Positions 44,033-45,625 of a stretch of DNA of 45,625 bases are shown piece after piece (positions within the stretch are counted from its first letter, which is position 1; each line of letters begins with the position of its first letter). Source of the stretch: Rhizobium nepotum 39/7 (GTDB lineage Bacteria > Pseudomonadota > Alphaproteobacteria > Rhizobiales > Rhizobiaceae); the NCBI RefSeq assembly GCF_000949865.1, contig NZ_JWJH01000024.1, forward strand, positions 1 through 45,625, in the 5' to 3' direction. Position numbers and translations under genes: made by a program. Under the pieces are notes generated by a model, which saw only the letters and a program-made list of their open reading frames with translations, was not told the DNA's origin and ran no database searches.

Positions 44033-45418
44033 TTAATCTGCACGCCCGTCTTTCCGAGGAGATCTTTCGAGTAAAACTGCTCGCTTTTCGTTGACGGTGA
44101 ATGATTCTCTTGTCGCAATCGTCAGCAATTTTTCCGCTTCCCGATAGCTCATCGCGCCATAAAACTTATCCCGGACCGCGAGCGCAACATCTTCGGTCTT
44201 GAGCCATTCATCCGTTCCCCGCAATCCGGTAGCGGCTTTGGCAAGCACTTCGGCTTCAGATGCTTTTTTAAATTTCCCCGCGATCTCACTTCTATAGTGA
44301 TCCCATGCGCTCTTATGCGCCTGCCCGTACGCCGCTGCATCCCGCATGCAATGAAGATCAATATCCTTTTGCTGCGCCTCAGCGCTCACACCCGGCTTCT
44401 CGGAGACGGCTCTCTCCTTTTCGGCGCGCAGAAAAACACGTCGAAATTCGGCTCCTAAACCCGGATCGGCTTGCGCTTGAGTTGAGATTCTGGGGTCGAG
44501 AGCGACGATATGGCTTTGTAACGCCTTATCATCCTGCAAATGCTCTTTCAGGTGCAAAAAAGCCTTTGCGGCCGGGACCTGACCACCCTTTCTACTCTCC
44601 AGTATCTTAACGGATGCGTCAGCAATGGCCTCTTGCTCAGCGCGATCGAACTCCCTGGCATTCACCGCAAAACGGTACAACATTCCACCCTGGGATTGCA
44701 GATTTGGCTCGGCAACGTCCTTGAGGCCTGCTCTCAGCAAGGCGGAATTGTAGTCGGGATCACTAAATTTCATAACCGCATAGATGTCTTCAACGTGACC
44801 GTGAAGATAACCCCTCGTCCAACTTTCCGGATCACCTTTACCGTCTCCGGCCGAATAGTCGGAAAGATCATCACGCTTTCGTTTGATATGCGCGCTTTCG
44901 ATAAGACGCCGTGTAAGTTCGACAGCATGAAGGGTTGGCTCCGCCTTTTTTAACTCCGGTAAAAGGTCTATCGAGGCATTTAGACTGCGGTTTAGGACGC
45001 GTAGCTTCGTCAACTCACGCGTCCCCTCCTCCAGCGAATTCAAGCCGACATAAGCACCAATCAACCCAAAAGTTTCTGCCGGGATCGCGTTAATACCCGT
45101 CATTCTGAGGCTGGAACCGGCGGCGGCCGTTGGATGATCCTGGGTGGCATCCCCGGCATCGATCGTCGCACCTTTATGCCGCAGTCGTTTGATCGGACGG
45201 TGATCTACGTGCGGATCTTCAAATTCCAATTTCTCATTTCCAAGCCGTTGCCGCCCTTCTTCAACTACCTGCTCCTGCGAAACACCTGGTTGCGCAGATG
45301 CTTCGCCCGGTGCGGTGATTCCCGCGGTCTGGTCGAACCGTGCAGGGCTGTCGACAGGTTTTCTTTCGTCTACGAGCGCCGAATATTTTCTTTTACTTGG
45401 CTTGATTGTCCTGTCCAT
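44033..45418 (-). CDS. F-box-like candidate translocated effector of the vir regulon
   Basis: A 461-aa protein. An F-box-like stretch lies at about 110-150: INAIPAETFGLIGAYVGL, then LTKLRVLNRSLNASID, with the IP.E....I......L....R....NR.L spacing of F-boxes. Basic clusters KRLRHK (about 76-81) and KRKRDD (about 171-176) could be nuclear signals. The C-terminus is charged and arginine-rich (LERSPRKDGRAD), as in VirD4-dependent type IV secretion substrates such as VirF. The ATG at 45418 has GGAG 8 bp upstream, and a perfect vir box lies 74 bp upstream. VirF recruits plant SCF ubiquitin ligase; a similar role is inferred. Overall sequence does not match the VirF I remember, so this may be a distinct effector. 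Confidence 0.65.
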   Translation of the reverse strand: MDRTIKPSKRKYSALVDERKPVDSPARFDQTAGITAPGEASAQPGVSQEQVVEEGRQRLGNEKLEFEDPHVDHRPIKRLRHKGATIDAGDATQDHPTAAAGSSLRMTGINAIPAETFGLIGAYVGLNSLEEGTRELTKLRVLNRSLNASIDLLPELKKAEPTLHAVELTRRLIESAHIKRKRDDLSDYSAGDGKGDPESWTRGYLHGHVEDIYAVMKFSDPDYNSALLRAGLKDVAEPNLQSQGGMLYRFAVNAREFDRAEQEAIADASVKILESRKGGQVPAAKAFLHLKEHLQDDKALQSHIVALDPRISTQAQADPGLGAEFRRVFLRAEKERAVSEKPGVSAEAQQKDIDLHCMRDAAAYGQAHKSAWDHYRSEIAGKFKKASEAEVLAKAATGLRGTDEWLKTEDVALAVRDKFYGAMSYREAEKLLTIATRESFTVNEKRAVLLERSPRKDGRAD

Positions 45419-45491
45419 GAGACACGCTCCGCATACCCGGAAAAGTCATCTTTTTCTCACGAAACGGTGCAGCTGTCCTGATCGGCTCGGC

Positions 45492-45503
45492 TACAATTGA
45501 AAC
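45492..45503. promoter_or_regulatory. vir box (VirG-binding site)
   Basis: TACAATTGAAAC is a full match to the vir box consensus TNCAATTGAAAY. It lies 74 bp upstream of the minus-strand effector gene, a usual distance. It predicts induction by plant phenolics through VirA/VirG. The core CAATTG is palindromic; the consensus reads on the plus strand, which is compatible with activation of a minus-strand gene because vir boxes work in either orientation. Confidence 0.75.
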
Positions 45504-45625
45504 CAAGCCTTGCTTGATTTCATATCACGATCGCCCACGGTCTACCTCAGGACGGCACGCTCATCCGTGGATCAGAGACCAAACCCAGAAGATCTGGACC
45601 GTTCACCTGCAGCGCCAGCCTCGCG

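Overview
The window looks like part of a tumour- or root-inducing (Ti/Ri-type) plasmid of the Agrobacterium/Rhizobium group. Three signals support this. Four 25-bp T-DNA border-like repeats lie in one orientation. The genes between them carry plant-type signals (TATA boxes about 95-160 bp before the ATG, CA-rich leaders, AATAAA sites). A perfect VirG-type vir box precedes a gene for an F-box-like, probably translocated protein. All names rest on reading the sequence; no database search was run.

Layout. 1-1775: the end of an IS66-type transposase and a hipBA toxin-antitoxin operon. 1875-11829 (minus): a LysR-regulated opine catabolism operon with a Pot-type ABC importer, a three-part flavin/Fe-S opine oxidase, a RidA protein and an L-serine dehydratase. 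12193-18441: T-DNA 1, with a 605-aa membrane protein, an opine dehydrogenase-family synthase transcribed divergently from it, and a 349-aa four-repeat protein with a lysine-rich nuclear-type signal. 18442-29824: bacterial DNA with a frameshifted Na/phosphate symporter, a Ugp-like importer with a glycerophosphodiester phosphodiesterase and an inositol-phosphatase-family enzyme, a ROK regulator, a broken K+ channel gene and an IS3 remnant. 29825-34615: T-DNA 2, with a phosphodiester glycosidase (NAGPA)-like gene, a small PPxY protein and a 540-aa protein of unknown function. 34794-41479 (plus): a second sugar-type ABC importer operon with its own NAGPA-family enzyme and ROK regulator. 41650-43302: an ISL3-type IS with a frameshifted transposase. 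43303-44032: IS debris. 44033-45418: the F-box-like effector candidate with a vir box at 45492-45503.

How the parts may fit. Each T-DNA sits beside a bacterial operon that could consume what it makes. T-DNA 1 carries an opine dehydrogenase, and the neighbouring operon carries opine oxidase. The L-serine dehydratase and RidA at the end of that operon suggest that the amino acid released is serine. T-DNA 2 carries a plant-expressed NAGPA-like enzyme, and the operon starting 180 bp beyond its border carries a bacterial NAGPA-family enzyme. Together with the phosphodiesterase and sugar-phosphatase operon between the T-DNAs, this suggests a sugar-phosphodiester opine made by an enzyme family different from agrocinopine synthase. 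This is the strongest candidate here for an undescribed system. No iaaM, iaaH, ipt or rol-like oncogene is visible in either T-DNA.
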